Shown: in pieces, positions 17,809 to 27,541 of the stretch
Layout: each line of letters starts with the position of its first letter
How positions within the stretch are numbered: the stretch's first letter is position 1
NCBI GenBank assembly: GCA_900319105.1
Contig: ONND01000017.1
Coordinates: 1 to 60,959 of the forward strand
Source of the DNA: an uncultured Bacteroidales bacterium
GTDB lineage: Bacteria; Bacteroidota; Bacteroidia; Bacteroidales; Paludibacteraceae
Length of the DNA stretch: 60,959 bases
Reading direction: 5' to 3'
Position numbers and translations under genes: made by a program
Notes under the pieces: generated by a model
Seen by the model: only the letters and a program-made list of their open reading frames with translations
Told to the model about the DNA's origin: nothing
Databases searched by the model: none

Positions 17809-18893
17809 GCATATTATCGGTTCAGTGGCACGGACGCTGCTGGCAATCACCTTCCTCTTCTCCGGCTTCGTCAAAGCAGTCGATCCGCTGGGCACTGTGT
17901 ATAAGATCGAAGATTATCTCAAGGCTTTCGGCGGGTTCTTCACCGACCTGCTGCCTTTGGCAGAAGTAGCGGCCATCATCCTCATCTCCGTAGAACTGAT
18001 CCTCGGTGTGTGTATGCTTCTAAACGTACGTACCCCGTGGACGAGTTGGATCTCGCTTCTCTTCTATCTCGTCATGACACCACTCACTCTCTGGATAGCA
18101 CTCACGAATCCGGTCTCGGACTGCGGTTGTTTCGGCGATGCACTGGTTCTCACCAACTGGCAGACGTTCTGGAAGAATATCGTGCTGCTTTCGCTGGTGG
18201 TAGTGCTGCTCCTTTGTCGCAAAGCGATCCCGCAGACTTTTGTTTGGCAAGCCGAACTGGGCATTGCCCTCATCACCTTCTTCGCAGGCTTCGGATTGAT
18301 GGAATATACGTACCACCATCTGCCCATCATGGACTTCCGTCCGTATAAAATCGGAAATAACATCCCCGAACTGATGGAGATTCCCGAAGTACGAGACGAC
18401 CCTTATCTACGAGAAAGACGGCGTAGAGCAGGAGTTCACCTTAGAGAACTACCCGAAGGGCGATTCCACTTGGACTTTTGTGGACCAGAAATCCGTACTT
18501 GTCAAGAAAGGCTACGAAGCACCTATCCATGACTTCGAAATCCTGACGATGGATTTTGAGGACATCACGTATGATATATTGGAGAGCGAGAAACCCGTGA
18601 CCTTGGTGACGATGTACGATCTGAATAAAACAGACCGCTCGCAAATGGACAAACTGCTGCGTCTCTATGCCGAGTGTACCATGCGAGGTGAGAAATGTTA
18701 TTTCCTCACAGGTTCCGGAGAAGATGACATTTACGCTTTCGCCCAAGAAATCGGCTTGGACGAACAGACAGCAGAACAGGTCTTCTGTACCATCGACCCC
18801 GTGACGCTCAAGACAATCGTGCGGGCGAACCCGGGTATGTTCGTGGTGCAGAACGGAACCATCATAGAGAAACATAACTTAAAACAACTATAA
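17798..18893 (+). pseudogene. DoxX-like membrane protein with C-terminal domain, frameshifted
   Basis: The N-terminal part (17798 to about 18388) is a four-TM DoxX/methylamine-utilisation-type domain (LFSGFVKAVDPLGTVYKIEDYL, the SDCGCFGDALVL cysteine motif). After MEIPE near 18388 the frame turns into Arg-rich nonsense ending at 18532. Reading one base further (from TAC at 18390) restores a sensible sequence, YETTLIYEKDGVEQEFTLEN, which continues through VLVKKGYEAPIHDFEIL to the stop at 18893. So one gene of about 365 codons is split by a +1 shift or a small out-of-frame indel. No slippery site is obvious. It could be a genuine mutation or an assembly error. Neighbours DUF1599 and tpiA are the usual ones for this family. 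Confidence 0.8.
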
Positions 18894-18897
18894 CATT

Positions 18898-19647
18898 ATG
18901 AGAACAAAAATGGTTGCAGGTAACTGGAAAATGAACAAGAACCTGCAGGAAGGTGTAGCATTGGCTACCGAGTTGAAAGAAGCAGTAAAGAACCCCTCAT
19001 GCGCCGTAGTGATCGGTACGCCGTTCATCCACTTGGCTACCGTAGCTGAGTTGCTGAAAGGCTCTCCTATCAAGGTGGCTGCAGAGAACTGCGCTGACCA
19101 CGAGAAGGGTGCTTACACCGGTGAGGTGAGCGCAGAAATGGTAAAATCCACCGGCGCTGAATACGTCATCCTCGGTCACTCGGAGCGTCGCCAGTACTAC
19201 GCAGAGAGCTATGAGATGCTCGCAGAGAAAGTACGTCTGGCACTCGCTAACGGACTGAAGGTCATCTTCTGCATCGGCGAGGTGAAAGAGGAGCGCGAGG
19301 CAGGCAAGCAGAACGAGGTAGTGAAAGCACAACTCGAAGGATCTGTCTTCGGTCTGAGCGCAGAGGAATGGAAGAACATCACCCTCGCTTATGAACCCGT
19401 TTGGGCGATTGGTACCGGTCTGACCGCTACGCCGGCACAGGCACAGGAGATCCATGCTTACATCCGTGGTCTCGTAGCAGATAAATACGGCAAAGAGGCA
19501 GCTGACAACACGACTATCCTTTACGGTGGTAGCTGCAATGAGAAGAACGCAGCCGAGCTCTTCGATTGCCCGGATATCGACGGCGGTCTGATCGGTGGCG
19601 CTGCGCTCGTAGCAGAGAAATTCCTCGCTATTATTGCAGCACGATAA
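18898..19647 (+). CDS. tpiA: Triosephosphate isomerase
   Basis: Interconverts dihydroxyacetone phosphate and glyceraldehyde 3-phosphate. All catalytic positions are visible: Lys in GNWKMNK (residues 8-14), His in [10 protein letters not shown], Glu in [12 protein letters not shown], and the phosphate-gripping YGGSCN and GLIGGAALV near the end. The 249 aa length is standard. It starts five bases after the DoxX-like gene and precedes the gamma-carbonic anhydrase-like gene by 12 bp within the waaA-rsgA unit. Confidence 0.98.
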   Translation: MRTKMVAGNWKMNKNLQEGVALATELKEAVKNPSCAVVIGTPFIHLATVAELLKGSPIKVAAENCADHEKGAYTGEVSAEMVKSTGAEYVILGHSERRQYYAESYEMLAEKVRLALANGLKVIFCIGEVKEEREAGKQNEVVKAQLEGSVFGLSAEEWKNITLAYEPVWAIGTGLTATPAQAQEIHAYIRGLVADKYGKEAADNTTILYGGSCNEKNAAELFDCPDIDGGLIGGAALVAEKFLAIIAAR

Positions 19648-19659
19648 ACTAGATTAACT

Positions 19660-20184
19660 ATGGCATTAGTAAAGACAATCAATAGAAACGGCGAGATCCT
19701 TACCCCGCACATTGCTGACGACGTGTTCATGGCGGAGAACGCCACCGTCGTCGGCGATGTAACGGTGGGAGAAGGATCGAGTCTGTGGTTCAACTCCGTC
19801 CTCCGCGGCGATGTGAACACCATCGTCATCGGTAAGCATTGTAATATCCAGGATGGCGCAGTACTCCACACGCTCTACCAGAAATCGACCATCCGCCTGG
19901 GTGACTACGTCTCTGTCGGACATAACGTCACTATCCACGGTGCCAACGTCGATGACTATGCTCTGATCGGTATGGGCGCTACCCTGCTCGATGACGCCCA
20001 CGTGGGCGAAGGAGCCATCGTGGCGGCTAACGCACTCGTGCTCAAAGGCACGCAGATAGGTCCGCACGAGATCTGGGGAGGTGTACCGGCTAAGTTCATC
20101 AAAAAAGCCGATCCTGCTCAGACGGCTGAGATCAATAAGAAAATAGCCAACAACTACGCCATGTACGCCAGTTGGTACAAATAG
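19660..20184 (+). CDS. Gamma-carbonic anhydrase-like hexapeptide-repeat protein
   Basis: A 174-residue left-handed beta-helix protein of the YrdA/CaiE/gamma-carbonic anhydrase family. Hexapeptide turns run through AENATVVGDVTVGEGSSLWF, CNIQDGAVLHT, VSVGHNVTIHGANVDDYALIGMG and VGEGAIVAANALV. Conserved metal-site histidines are at VLHT, SVGHN and TIHG, and the C-terminal helix reads EIWGGVPAKFIKKAD. Activity as carbonic anhydrase is uncertain for this subfamily. It is in the tpiA-pyrH stretch; a repeat-filled gap follows. Confidence 0.9.
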   Translation: MALVKTINRNGEILTPHIADDVFMAENATVVGDVTVGEGSSLWFNSVLRGDVNTIVIGKHCNIQDGAVLHTLYQKSTIRLGDYVSVGHNVTIHGANVDDYALIGMGATLLDDAHVGEGAIVAANALVLKGTQIGPHEIWGGVPAKFIKKADPAQTAEINKKIANNYAMYASWYK

Positions 20185-20323
20185 ACCGCTACGCTAAAAG
20201 AATAAAGACCGCTTCGCTGAAAGAGTAAAGACATAACAGCTACGGCTATACAAAACATTTTAGTCTTTATTCCTTATTCCTTTAGCAAGCATAGCTTGCG
20301 GTCCTTAATCCAATAAAATCATT
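20185..20323. repeat. Repeat-filled gap with large imperfect inverted repeat
   Basis: Left part: two tandem units resembling GACCGCTNCGCTNAAAG (20184-20231). Right part: TAGTCTTTATTCCTTATTCC followed by TTTAGCAAGCATAGCTTGCGGTCC (20260-20304), an imperfect reverse complement, so a long hairpin can form. The 14-mer GACCGCTTCGCTGA (20207-20220) is the exact complement of a unit present three times inside rsgA. It may act as an attenuator between the carbonic anhydrase-like gene and pyrH. Confidence 0.7.
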
Positions 20324-21028
20324 ATGTATAAACGCATTTTATTAAAGCTCTCGGGCGAGAGCCTTGCCGGAGAAAGCAAGCAAGGTATTAACACCGAGCG
20401 TCTGGCTCAATACGCCGAGCAGATCAAGAAGATTGCTCAGCAAGGCGTGCAGATAGGTATTGTCATCGGCGGAGGAAACATCTTCCGCGGCCTGAGTGGT
20501 GCGCAGAAAGGTTTTGACCGCGTCAAAGGCGACCAGATGGGTATGTTAGCTACCGTCATCAATGCCTTGGCATTAGCTTCTGCTTTGGAGTCTATCGGAC
20601 AGCCGGTTCGTGTACTAACTTCCATCCGCATGGAACCGATCGGTGATTTCTACAGCCCCGCCAAAGCGCAGCGTTTGCTCGATAAAGGCAATGTAGTCAT
20701 CCTTGCTGGAGGCACCGGAGCACCGTACTTCACGACCGACACCGGCTCGTCTCTACGGGCACTGGAGATCAAAGCCGATATCATGTTCAAAGGTACGCGC
20801 GTGGATGGCATCTACACCGCCGACCCCGAGAAAGACCCGACGGCCACCAAGTTCACCGAGATCACTTACGACGAGGTCATCAGCCGCGGTCTCAAAGTGA
20901 TGGACGTCACCGCCACTGCGATGGCGCGCGAGAACGGACTCCCGATCTATGTATTTAACATGGATCAGTACGGCAACCTCGAGAAAGTTATTAACGGAGA
21001 ACAAATAGGAACTCTTGTAAAACTCTAA
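20324..21028 (+). CDS. pyrH: UMP kinase
   Basis: Phosphorylates UMP to UDP in pyrimidine synthesis, and feeds the CTP synthase encoded at the start of the window. Amino-acid-kinase fold: [14 protein letters not shown] at residues 3-16, [45 protein letters not shown], and the nucleotide loop [16 protein letters not shown]. Length is 234 aa, as usual. Located five bases before frr, the typical pyrH-frr pairing. Confidence 0.98.
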   Translation: MYKRILLKLSGESLAGESKQGINTERLAQYAEQIKKIAQQGVQIGIVIGGGNIFRGLSGAQKGFDRVKGDQMGMLATVINALALASALESIGQPVRVLTSIRMEPIGDFYSPAKAQRLLDKGNVVILAGGTGAPYFTTDTGSSLRALEIKADIMFKGTRVDGIYTADPEKDPTATKFTEITYDEVISRGLKVMDVTATAMARENGLPIYVFNMDQYGNLEKVINGEQIGTLVKL

Positions 21029-21033
21029 ATATT

Positions 21034-21597
21034 ATGAACGACGAATTAGAACTCTACCAATCTGCAGCCGAAGAGCAAATGCAGAACGCTGTGTCGCATC
21101 TGGACGACACTCTTCAGCACATCCGTGCAGGTAAAGCGAACCCTCGTATTCTGGATCCCATCAAAATCGACTACTACGGAGCGATGTCGCCGTTGGCTAA
21201 CTGCGCAACCATCACAACGCCGGACGCTCGGACGATCGCTATCACGCCGTGGGAGAAGAAACTCATCAGCGAGATTGAGCGCGCGATCATTAACTCCAAT
21301 ATCGGACTCGCACCCTCTAATAACGGCGAGACCATCCGTCTCATCCTGCCGCCGCTCACCGAAGAGCGTCGTCGCGACCTCTGCAAGCAATGTAAGGCAG
21401 AGACCGAGAACGCGAAGATGTCTATCCGCAATGCACGCCGTGATGCCATCGAGGAGTTCAAGAAACTCGTGAAGAACGGCCTGAGCGAAGATATCGAGAA
21501 GGACGCCGAGGAGGATATGCAGAAAGTGCACGACAAGTACATCGCTAAGGTCGAAGCACTCTATGCCGCCAAGGAGAAAGAGATCATGACCGTATAA
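21034..21597 (+). CDS. frr: Ribosome recycling factor
   Basis: Splits post-termination ribosomes with EF-G. The 187-residue protein shows [57 protein letters not shown] and the long C-terminal helix of the tRNA-mimicking fold. Its TAA stop overlaps the rsgA ATG (TAATG), so the next gene is translationally coupled. Confidence 0.98.
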   Translation: MNDELELYQSAAEEQMQNAVSHLDDTLQHIRAGKANPRILDPIKIDYYGAMSPLANCATITTPDARTIAITPWEKKLISEIERAIINSNIGLAPSNNGETIRLILPPLTEERRRDLCKQCKAETENAKMSIRNARRDAIEEFKKLVKNGLSEDIEKDAEEDMQKVHDKYIAKVEALYAAKEKEIMTV

Positions 21598-22634
21598 TGC
21601 GGGGTCTCGTCATAAAATCCACGGGTAGCAGTTACATCGTTCGTTTGGACGATGGTTCGGATGTGGAATGCCGTATAAAAGGCAATTTCCGCATCCGAGG
21701 CATCCGTTCGACCAACCCCGTCGCCGTCGGTGACTTCGTGGAAATAGTTGAGGGCTGGATCACCGATGTGCTTCCCCGTCGTAACTACATCATCCGCAAG
21801 GCGACGAACCTCAGCAAAGAGAGCCATATTCTGGCGGCAAACATTGACCAGGTGGCACTCATCGTCACCGTCAATCATCCTGCCACCTCGACTACCTTCA
21901 TCGATCGTTTCCTCGCTACCTGTGAGGCCTATCGCGTGCGCGCAATCCTTATATTTAATAAGATCGACCTGCTGACCGATGCCGAACGCGAGCGCTTGAC
22001 CGAACTGCGCGAGTTATACGAGTCTATCGGCTACGATACACTTGCCCTCAGCGCCAAGTATCTGTCAGGCGAAATAATCGTACCCCCTGCGGGTAAAGAA
22101 GCCGGTCTGTCAGCGAAGCGGTCTGTCAGCGAAGCGGTCTGTCAGCGCAGCGATCTTTTACGCATCCTGCAAGGACGTGTAACCCTTCTCTCCGGCAATT
22201 CGGGCGTCGGCAAATCGACCCTCCTCAATGCCTTATTAGGCTATGAAGTAGCACGCACGGGTCAGATCTCAGATGTCCATAACACCGGCATGCACACCAC
22301 CACCTTCTCCGAGATGTATTGTCTTTCAGCGAAGCGGTCCGACAGCGACAGCGGTCCAACAGCCAAAGGCGGTCAGCCAACCCAAGGTTGGCTAATAGAC
22401 ACCCCGGGTATCAAAGGTTTCGGTACGATTGATTTTGAGCGGGAAGAAGTGAGTCATTATTTCCCGGAGATCTTCGCTGCCGGCAGAGAATGTCGGTTCG
22501 GGAACTGCACGCATACCAACGAACCCGGTTGCGCCGTACAGGACCAACTAATAACGGGAGAGATCGCTCTCTCCCGCTACGAATCGTATCTATCGATTTT
22601 GAATGACGCTACAGAAGGAAAGTATCGAGCGTAG
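21597..22634 (+). CDS. rsgA: Ribosome small-subunit-dependent GTPase RsgA, with in-frame repeat inserts
   Basis: A circularly permuted GTPase that assists late 30S maturation. Order: N-terminal OB fold (residues 1-80), G4 FNKIDLL, P-loop [19 protein letters not shown]3 [10 protein letters not shown], then the C-terminal zinc motif [14 protein letters not shown]. At 345 aa it is longer than the usual 290-310. Two inserts account for this. At 22103-22153, three copies of a 16-nt unit GGTCTGTCAGCGAAGC are read in three different frames ([17 protein letters not shown]). At 22321-22380, a second cluster gives [21 protein letters not shown] just before the G3 motif. The gene's end overlaps the convergent korB by 26 bp. 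Confidence 0.95.
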   Translation: MRGLVIKSTGSSYIVRLDDGSDVECRIKGNFRIRGIRSTNPVAVGDFVEIVEGWITDVLPRRNYIIRKATNLSKESHILAANIDQVALIVTVNHPATSTTFIDRFLATCEAYRVRAILIFNKIDLLTDAERERLTELRELYESIGYDTLALSAKYLSGEIIVPPAGKEAGLSAKRSVSEAVCQRSDLLRILQGRVTLLSGNSGVGKSTLLNALLGYEVARTGQISDVHNTGMHTTTFSEMYCLSAKRSDSDSGPTAKGGQPTQGWLIDTPGIKGFGTIDFEREEVSHYFPEIFAAGRECRFGNCTHTNEPGCAVQDQLITGEIALSRYESYLSILNDATEGKYRA

Positions 22635-23652
22635 CCGTCAACTCATCGAACGTCTTCGCTTTCGCTTTCTCGCGTACTTCTGCTATTTGCTTGTTCACCG
22701 CCTGGTCGTACGTCTCCGCCTCCACATTGCGGATGACGCCTAACGCGATCGGCAACTCTTCCTTTGTACTTGGTACTTGGTCGCTTGGTACTTCCTGATA
22801 CCTGTCTTGACCCATCAGTCCCAACAGGCGATGGAGCGTCGGGTCGGCTTGTGTCGCGTCGTGCGTCAGCACACGCGGGTCGTCAGCAGGAACGACTATC
22901 ATCTTCGGCACAAATGTTACAGGATCAATCTCCACCGCCAGACCTTTGTCCTTATTCGCGCCGAAGATCATTTTTTCGCCATGCTTGAGGATGATCGAGT
23001 GCTCGGCACGTTGCTCGCGGTCTGCTATCCAGGCGTGGGTTCCGTTATTAAAAATAACGCAGTTAACGAGGCACTCCACAATAGAGCAACCCTTGTGTTG
23101 CTGCGCAGTTACGAGACAGTCCACCGTCGTCGGCATATCGACATCCAGCGTGCGGGCGAAGAACGTACCGCCGGCGCCGAGAACCAGCTGAGCCGGTACG
23201 AACGGACGCTCTACCGTACCGAACGGCGAGGACTTGGACACAAATCCCTTCGGGCTGGTCGGCGAATACTGACCTTTGGTCAGACCATAGATGCGGTTGT
23301 TGAACACACACACGTTGAGGTCCACATTACGGCGGATCTCATGGATGAAATGGTTTCCACCGATGGCGAAACAATCTCCATCGCCTGACATTTGCCAGAC
23401 GGTCAGTTCAGGATGAGAGGTCTTGACACCCGTAGCTACTGCGCCACCGCGGCCGTGAATCGTATTAAAACCGTACGTATTGAGGTAGTGCGGCATTCGG
23501 CTTGAACAACCAATACCGGAGACAACAGCCACCTCATGCGTCGGGATTCCTATCTGCGCCATCGCTTTTTGAAGCGCCATACAGATCGCGTGATCGCCGC
23601 ATCCCGGGCAGAAACGTACATATTGATCGGATTTAAATTGAGAAGCTTCCAT
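22609..23652 (-). CDS. korB: 2-oxoglutarate:ferredoxin oxidoreductase beta subunit
   Basis: The thiamine-pyrophosphate subunit of a 2-oxoacid:ferredoxin oxidoreductase, which reversibly makes succinyl-CoA and CO2 with reduced ferredoxin; it marks anaerobic metabolism. [10 protein letters not shown] binds the cluster/TPP region, [17 protein letters not shown] follows, and the TPP motif is [19 protein letters not shown] ... [11 protein letters not shown]. It has 347 aa. Near the C-terminus the peptide [12 protein letters not shown] (22764-22799) is encoded by a GTACTTGG repeat and is identical to a peptide in korA. It follows korA by 42 bp containing a CTAGTT-type repeat. Confidence 0.93.
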   Translation of the reverse strand: MEASQFKSDQYVRFCPGCGDHAICMALQKAMAQIGIPTHEVAVVSGIGCSSRMPHYLNTYGFNTIHGRGGAVATGVKTSHPELTVWQMSGDGDCFAIGGNHFIHEIRRNVDLNVCVFNNRIYGLTKGQYSPTSPKGFVSKSSPFGTVERPFVPAQLVLGAGGTFFARTLDVDMPTTVDCLVTAQQHKGCSIVECLVNCVIFNNGTHAWIADREQRAEHSIILKHGEKMIFGANKDKGLAVEIDPVTFVPKMIVVPADDPRVLTHDATQADPTLHRLLGLMGQDRYQEVPSDQVPSTKEELPIALGVIRNVEAETYDQAVNKQIAEVREKAKAKTFDELTATLDTFLL

Positions 23653-23655
23653 AAT

Positions 23656-23700
23656 ATTATAGTTCTTCTAGTTCAACTAGTTTTACTAGTTTATCTAGTT
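23656..23700. repeat. CTAGTT tandem repeat between korA and korB
   Basis: Five interrupted CTAGTT/ACTAGT units fill the korA-korB gap. They contain several inverted repeats (AACTAGTT type) and could form a small hairpin in the mRNA. Confidence 0.7.
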
Positions 23701-25578
23701 GTTTTTAACAAAGTTAACGATGCGTTCTACAGCAAACGGTTGTCCCTGGATCTCATTATACTGTTCCATCTGGATATCGGGGAACTGGCTGCGCAGATAA
23801 GCAGCGAACTGGCCTGTATTCAACTCACAAACAACGATTCGTTTGTATTGGCTCAGTACCTCGCGGGTATTCTTCGGCAGCGGGCAGATATAATTGAATT
23901 GCGCCAAATCGCATCCCAACTCATTTGCCGCGGCATGCAGATGGCCTTCCGTACTGCCCCATCCCACGAGCAGCGTCTCCTTCGTACTTGGTACTTGGTC
24001 ACTTGGTACTTCTCCATGGATGATCTTCAGGTCAGGAATGGAATTGGCTATCTGCTCGATTTTCTTTTTGCGCGCCAAAACCATCATCTCATGGTTCTCA
24101 GGGTTCGTGGAGATCGTACCGCGCTGAGCGTCACGCTCCAGACCGATATTACGATGCTCGTAGCCCTCCATACCCGGGTACGCCCAGTAGCGCACACCGC
24201 GTTCGTCACGCAACGCCGGGTTATAATGTCCTTTCAGTTCCTCCGGCACGGTTTGCGGATGGATTTCCGGCAGTTCCTCCAGTTTGGGAATCCGCCAGAG
24301 AGCTGTTCCGTTCGCCAGATAGGTATCCGTCATAAGGATTACCGGCGTCATATTTTCCAATGCAATCTTACAAGCCTGGTATGCAAAATCAAAACAGTTG
24401 GCGCTGCTCGAAGCGGCAATCACTACCGCCGGACACTCGCCATTACGGCCGTAGAGAGCTTGGAGCAAGTCGGTCTGCTCGGTCTTCGTCGGCAGTCCCG
24501 TACTCGGTCCGCCGCGCTGTACATCAACGACAACGAGCGGCAACTCCGCCATCACCGCCAGACCGATGGCCTCGGATTTGAGAGATAAGCCGGGACCGGA
24601 AGTAGAAGTACAAGCCAGATCGCCGGCGAAAGCAGCTCCGATAGCCGTACATACACCCGCAATCTCGTCCTCCGCCTGAACAGCCATCACATTCATGTCC
24701 TTGCGGCTCGCTAACTCATGGAGAATATCTGTCGCCGGAGTAATAGGATACGAACCGAGGAAGAGGTGCTTGCCGGCTTTCTCTGCCGCGGCAATCAAGC
24801 CCCACGCCGTCGCTTTATTACCTGCTATCGAGGTATAATTGCCCTTTGTACATTGTACATTGCCCCTTTGTACATCCTCCAGATGAATTTGCGTGATATT
24901 GAGTGCGAGGTTCTGACCGTAGTTATAGCCATCCACCATCACCTTTGTGTTCGGCGCGATGAGAGCCGGTTTCTTCTTGAATTTGTCCTCCAGCAGATGA
25001 ATCGCTTTCTCCATCGGCTCATCGAATAGCCAGTAGATCAAGCCCAGCGCAAACATATTACGGCATTTGAGTGCAGCCTTATTGTCCATGCCGGAGTCTT
25101 TCAACGCCTCTTTGGTCAGCGTCGTCAACGCCACCGGTACGATCTGCACGGACTCAGGGATACCTAATTCCGTAAACGGATTGTCGGTGTGGTACAGCGC
25201 TTTCTCCAGATCCTTGTCCGTCAAACTGTCTGTATCTACGATCACTACGGCATGACGGTGGTAGAGCGAAAACTCTTCATCGAAGTGCGCTTGCGGATGA
25301 TTGAAATGCGAGCCCAAGGTACACACCTTGAGCGCCGCCGCATTCATCGCTACAATCACGTCGGCTTTGTCGCCCGGCGTATACACTTCACTACCTAACT
25401 CTACCTGAAAACCACTTACGCCGCCTAACGTTCCTTGCGGCGCACGGATCTCTGCCGGGAAATCCGGCAATGTGGAGATCTCATGACCCAATTCGGCAGC
25501 CAACTGGGCGAACATATTACCCGTTAACTGCATGCCGTCACCCGAGTCCCCACAAAAACGTACTACTACATTTTTCAC
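23695..25578 (-). CDS. korA: 2-oxoglutarate:ferredoxin oxidoreductase, fused gamma-alpha subunit
   Basis: Partner of korB. The first roughly 200 residues are the gamma domain (VRFCGDSGDGMQLTGNMFAQ); the rest is the alpha (pyrimidine-binding) domain with ITPATDILHELA, VQAEDEIAGVCTAIGAAFAG, TSTSGPGLSLKSEAIGLAV and RGGPSTGLPTKTEQTDL. This fusion is standard for Bacteroidetes at about 615-630 aa; here it is 627. Two in-frame repeat inserts are seen: DVQRGNVQCTKGNY (24842-24878, TTGTACAT family) and [12 protein letters not shown] (about 23985-24020, GTACTTGG family), both in linkers. It lies 21 bp after a BACON lipoprotein gene and probably shares its promoter. Confidence 0.94.
   Translation of the reverse strand: MKNVVVRFCGDSGDGMQLTGNMFAQLAAELGHEISTLPDFPAEIRAPQGTLGGVSGFQVELGSEVYTPGDKADVIVAMNAAALKVCTLGSHFNHPQAHFDEEFSLYHRHAVVIVDTDSLTDKDLEKALYHTDNPFTELGIPESVQIVPVALTTLTKEALKDSGMDNKAALKCRNMFALGLIYWLFDEPMEKAIHLLEDKFKKKPALIAPNTKVMVDGYNYGQNLALNITQIHLEDVQRGNVQCTKGNYTSIAGNKATAWGLIAAAEKAGKHLFLGSYPITPATDILHELASRKDMNVMAVQAEDEIAGVCTAIGAAFAGDLACTSTSGPGLSLKSEAIGLAVMAELPLVVVDVQRGGPSTGLPTKTEQTDLLQALYGRNGECPAVVIAASSSANCFDFAYQACKIALENMTPVILMTDTYLANGTALWRIPKLEELPEIHPQTVPEELKGHYNPALRDERGVRYWAYPGMEGYEHRNIGLERDAQRGTISTNPENHEMMVLARKKKIEQIANSIPDLKIIHGEVPSDQVPSTKETLLVGWGSTEGHLHAAANELGCDLAQFNYICPLPKNTREVLSQYKRIVVCELNTGQFAAYLRSQFPDIQMEQYNEIQGQPFAVERIVNFVKNN
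24842..24874. repeat. TTGTACAT repeat inside korA
   Basis: Three TTGTACAT units, in frame in korA. Same family as at 13316-13349. Confidence 0.7.
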
Positions 25579-25599
25579 GATTGATATTAGAATTTGTAT

Positions 25600-27354
25600 T
25601 TATAACTTATAACCTGTCAAGGTGCCTGAACCGGTTCCTGTACCGCTATCTCCCGGAACAATGAGGTTCAAGGCACAAGTGGCGGTAGTCTCGCCCGTAC
25701 GCGTGACTGTAAAACTGCCGACGAACCCTTGATAGCTGAACGAGCCCTTCAAACTATTCGAGCCGCTGGCCGATATATTACAGGACATTTGTGTGCCCAT
25801 TAGAGTCACCGTAGCGCTATGCGAAGCAACGCTATGCACATTGAGTTGCATACCCACCACGCCGCCGGAACCATCGCTGAAATTGACCTGTCCGCTGAAT
25901 AACCAACTCGTGCCGTCCCATGAGGACGAAGGGCTCTCGCTCGGATACCAGACCACAGAACAGGTCTTCGATACCGTTCCTCCTTCGACTAACGTTGCTT
26001 CTACCGTTACGGAACCTGTCATGGTTCCGGATCCTTTTCCTTTGGTATCGAGCCAGATAGTGGTTGTGGAAGTCTCGTATGTCAACCAATTCGGGCATGA
26101 CGTTACACGCCAAGACTTCACCTTACTACTTGCTTGTACTAAAATAGCCTTGTGATCCGATGAGCCGTTAAACGTTATGGAGGTCGGATTGATGGAGAAC
26201 GCGTAACCTTCCTGCTTGATAGTCAGCCGCGCAGGTTGAACATTGGAAGGCGGATAGACAAGGAACGTGTGTTCCCGCGCGCTCGCGCTCTCGTTGGCTG
26301 CAATGGTAAAGTTCATCAGATTATTCTCATAATCCTCGGAATAGGAAATCCAATCCGGCATCTTCGACCGGTCGATCCGCCATCCGTTCTGCGCCGTCAC
26401 TTTGATCATTGCGAGACCTCCGCTCTGCGGCACATTGACCACATAGCGGCTCAGCGAGATGTGATTCTCTGGATGATTGAAGATTTCCCATGAGATCTCG
26501 TCAAATGTAGCGAGATTAGCAAGTTCATCATCGGCATAGTCATTCAATCTTGAAGCGATTTTGCCGATTGCAAAACCTTTGACGTCTTCGAACGAAACAC
26601 CTTCTGTGAGTGCCTTATAATCATCTTTGAAATCATTCCAGCGTTCGTACGAATCAATATACTGCACTAATGAACCGTCCACCAGCCCGGATTTCAAAGC
26701 CTCTTCATAAATTGTCGTAAGTACACCCACCGCATCTCCATCTCCGACAGCAGTTACCGCTGTAATGGCAAACGAAGTGACCTTCGCCAGGAATGGAAGA
26801 ATCGCTTTGCGTTGGTGTTTGTCCCATGTCCAATCGAAAGACGAGACTTCTGACCACCAGGTCGTAAAGGGCGATGTGATAGTTTCTCCCCACGAAGCGG
26901 TTCCCTTGCGCGGCATGATACCTTTCGGCGACTCGTCACCTTCCAACTGCACATCCCAGAAATAGAGCATTTCTTCACCATCATTGTGTGCAACATCACA
27001 ACTACTCTCCGTCACGTTCTTGAGGTAGTACTGCTGCTTCTGGTTAGTCACGAGCAGCATTGGCGTTCCCGTAGAGTCCACATAAATGACGTAACCTGCG
27101 GTTATATAGTTGTTGCGCGAGGTGCTGAAATAGATCACGCCGCATTTATTATCATGATTCACGTCGCAGAGCATATAACTGCCGTTACTGCATGCAAGCA
27201 AAATGTCCGCATCTTTCGTAGCGTCGTTGATGTTCACCGCAGCGTACTTCAGAGGCTCATTGCTTATGTCATCCGGATCGTTAATACCCTTCTTGCACCC
27301 ACTGACTATCACCATTAGCGCTGTCAGGAGGATCCAAAATCTTGTCTTTTTCAT
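25600..27354 (-). CDS. Lipoprotein with two BACON domains
   Basis: A 584-residue exported lipoprotein: MKKTRFWILLTALMVIVSGC has a lipobox ending in Cys20. After a unique N-terminal region come two BACON-type immunoglobulin-like repeats (about residues 295-380, with VNVPQSGGLAMIKVTAQNGWRI, and 380-470, with SINPTSITFNGSSDHKAILV), then a C-terminal beta-rich domain (WDGTSWLFSGQVNFSDGSG). BACON domains are often mucin- or carbohydrate-related and common in Bacteroidetes surface proteins. I reject the upstream in-frame ATG at 27417 because it lies before the promoter. The gene has its own promoter at 27374-27404 and sits just upstream of korA. Function unknown. Confidence 0.75.
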   Translation of the reverse strand: MKKTRFWILLTALMVIVSGCKKGINDPDDISNEPLKYAAVNINDATKDADILLACSNGSYMLCDVNHDNKCGVIYFSTSRNNYITAGYVIYVDSTGTPMLLVTNQKQQYYLKNVTESSCDVAHNDGEEMLYFWDVQLEGDESPKGIMPRKGTASWGETITSPFTTWWSEVSSFDWTWDKHQRKAILPFLAKVTSFAITAVTAVGDGDAVGVLTTIYEEALKSGLVDGSLVQYIDSYERWNDFKDDYKALTEGVSFEDVKGFAIGKIASRLNDYADDELANLATFDEISWEIFNHPENHISLSRYVVNVPQSGGLAMIKVTAQNGWRIDRSKMPDWISYSEDYENNLMNFTIAANESASAREHTFLVYPPSNVQPARLTIKQEGYAFSINPTSITFNGSSDHKAILVQASSKVKSWRVTSCPNWLTYETSTTTIWLDTKGKGSGTMTGSVTVEATLVEGGTVSKTCSVVWYPSESPSSSWDGTSWLFSGQVNFSDGSGGVVGMQLNVHSVASHSATVTLMGTQMSCNISASGSNSLKGSFSYQGFVGSFTVTRTGETTATCALNLIVPGDSGTGTGSGTLTGYKL

Positions 27355-27373
27355 AGTTTTAACATTTTGGCCG

Positions 27374-27404
27374 CAAAGGTACGAAAAATTTTTGACATAC
27401 GCAA
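27374..27404 (-). promoter_or_regulatory. Promoter of BACON gene (and probably korAB)
   Basis: Minus strand: TTGCGTATGTC with TACCTTTG starting 23 bp later. The 22 bp covering its -33 element (27393-27414) are the exact reverse complement of the lepA promoter region (27532-27553). Confidence 0.85.
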
Positions 27405-27426
27405 ATAAAATCGACAAAAAATAGCC

Positions 27427-27521
27427 CTCGGACGTTACGTAGTGGTAACGAAGTGGTAACGTAAATGACAGCTAAATAGCAGTCAAATAGCAGTCAAATA
27501 AAAGTCAAATAGCGGCTATCA
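27427..27521. repeat. Tandem repeats between divergent promoters
   Basis: Units of GTGGTAACG (two to three copies, 27437-27462) and of AGCAGTCAAAT/AAAGTCAAAT (four copies, about 27470-27512) fill the space between the two divergent promoters. They could be regulator sites or simple repeats. Confidence 0.65.
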
Positions 27522-27541
27522 TGAAAATTCTTCGATTTTAT

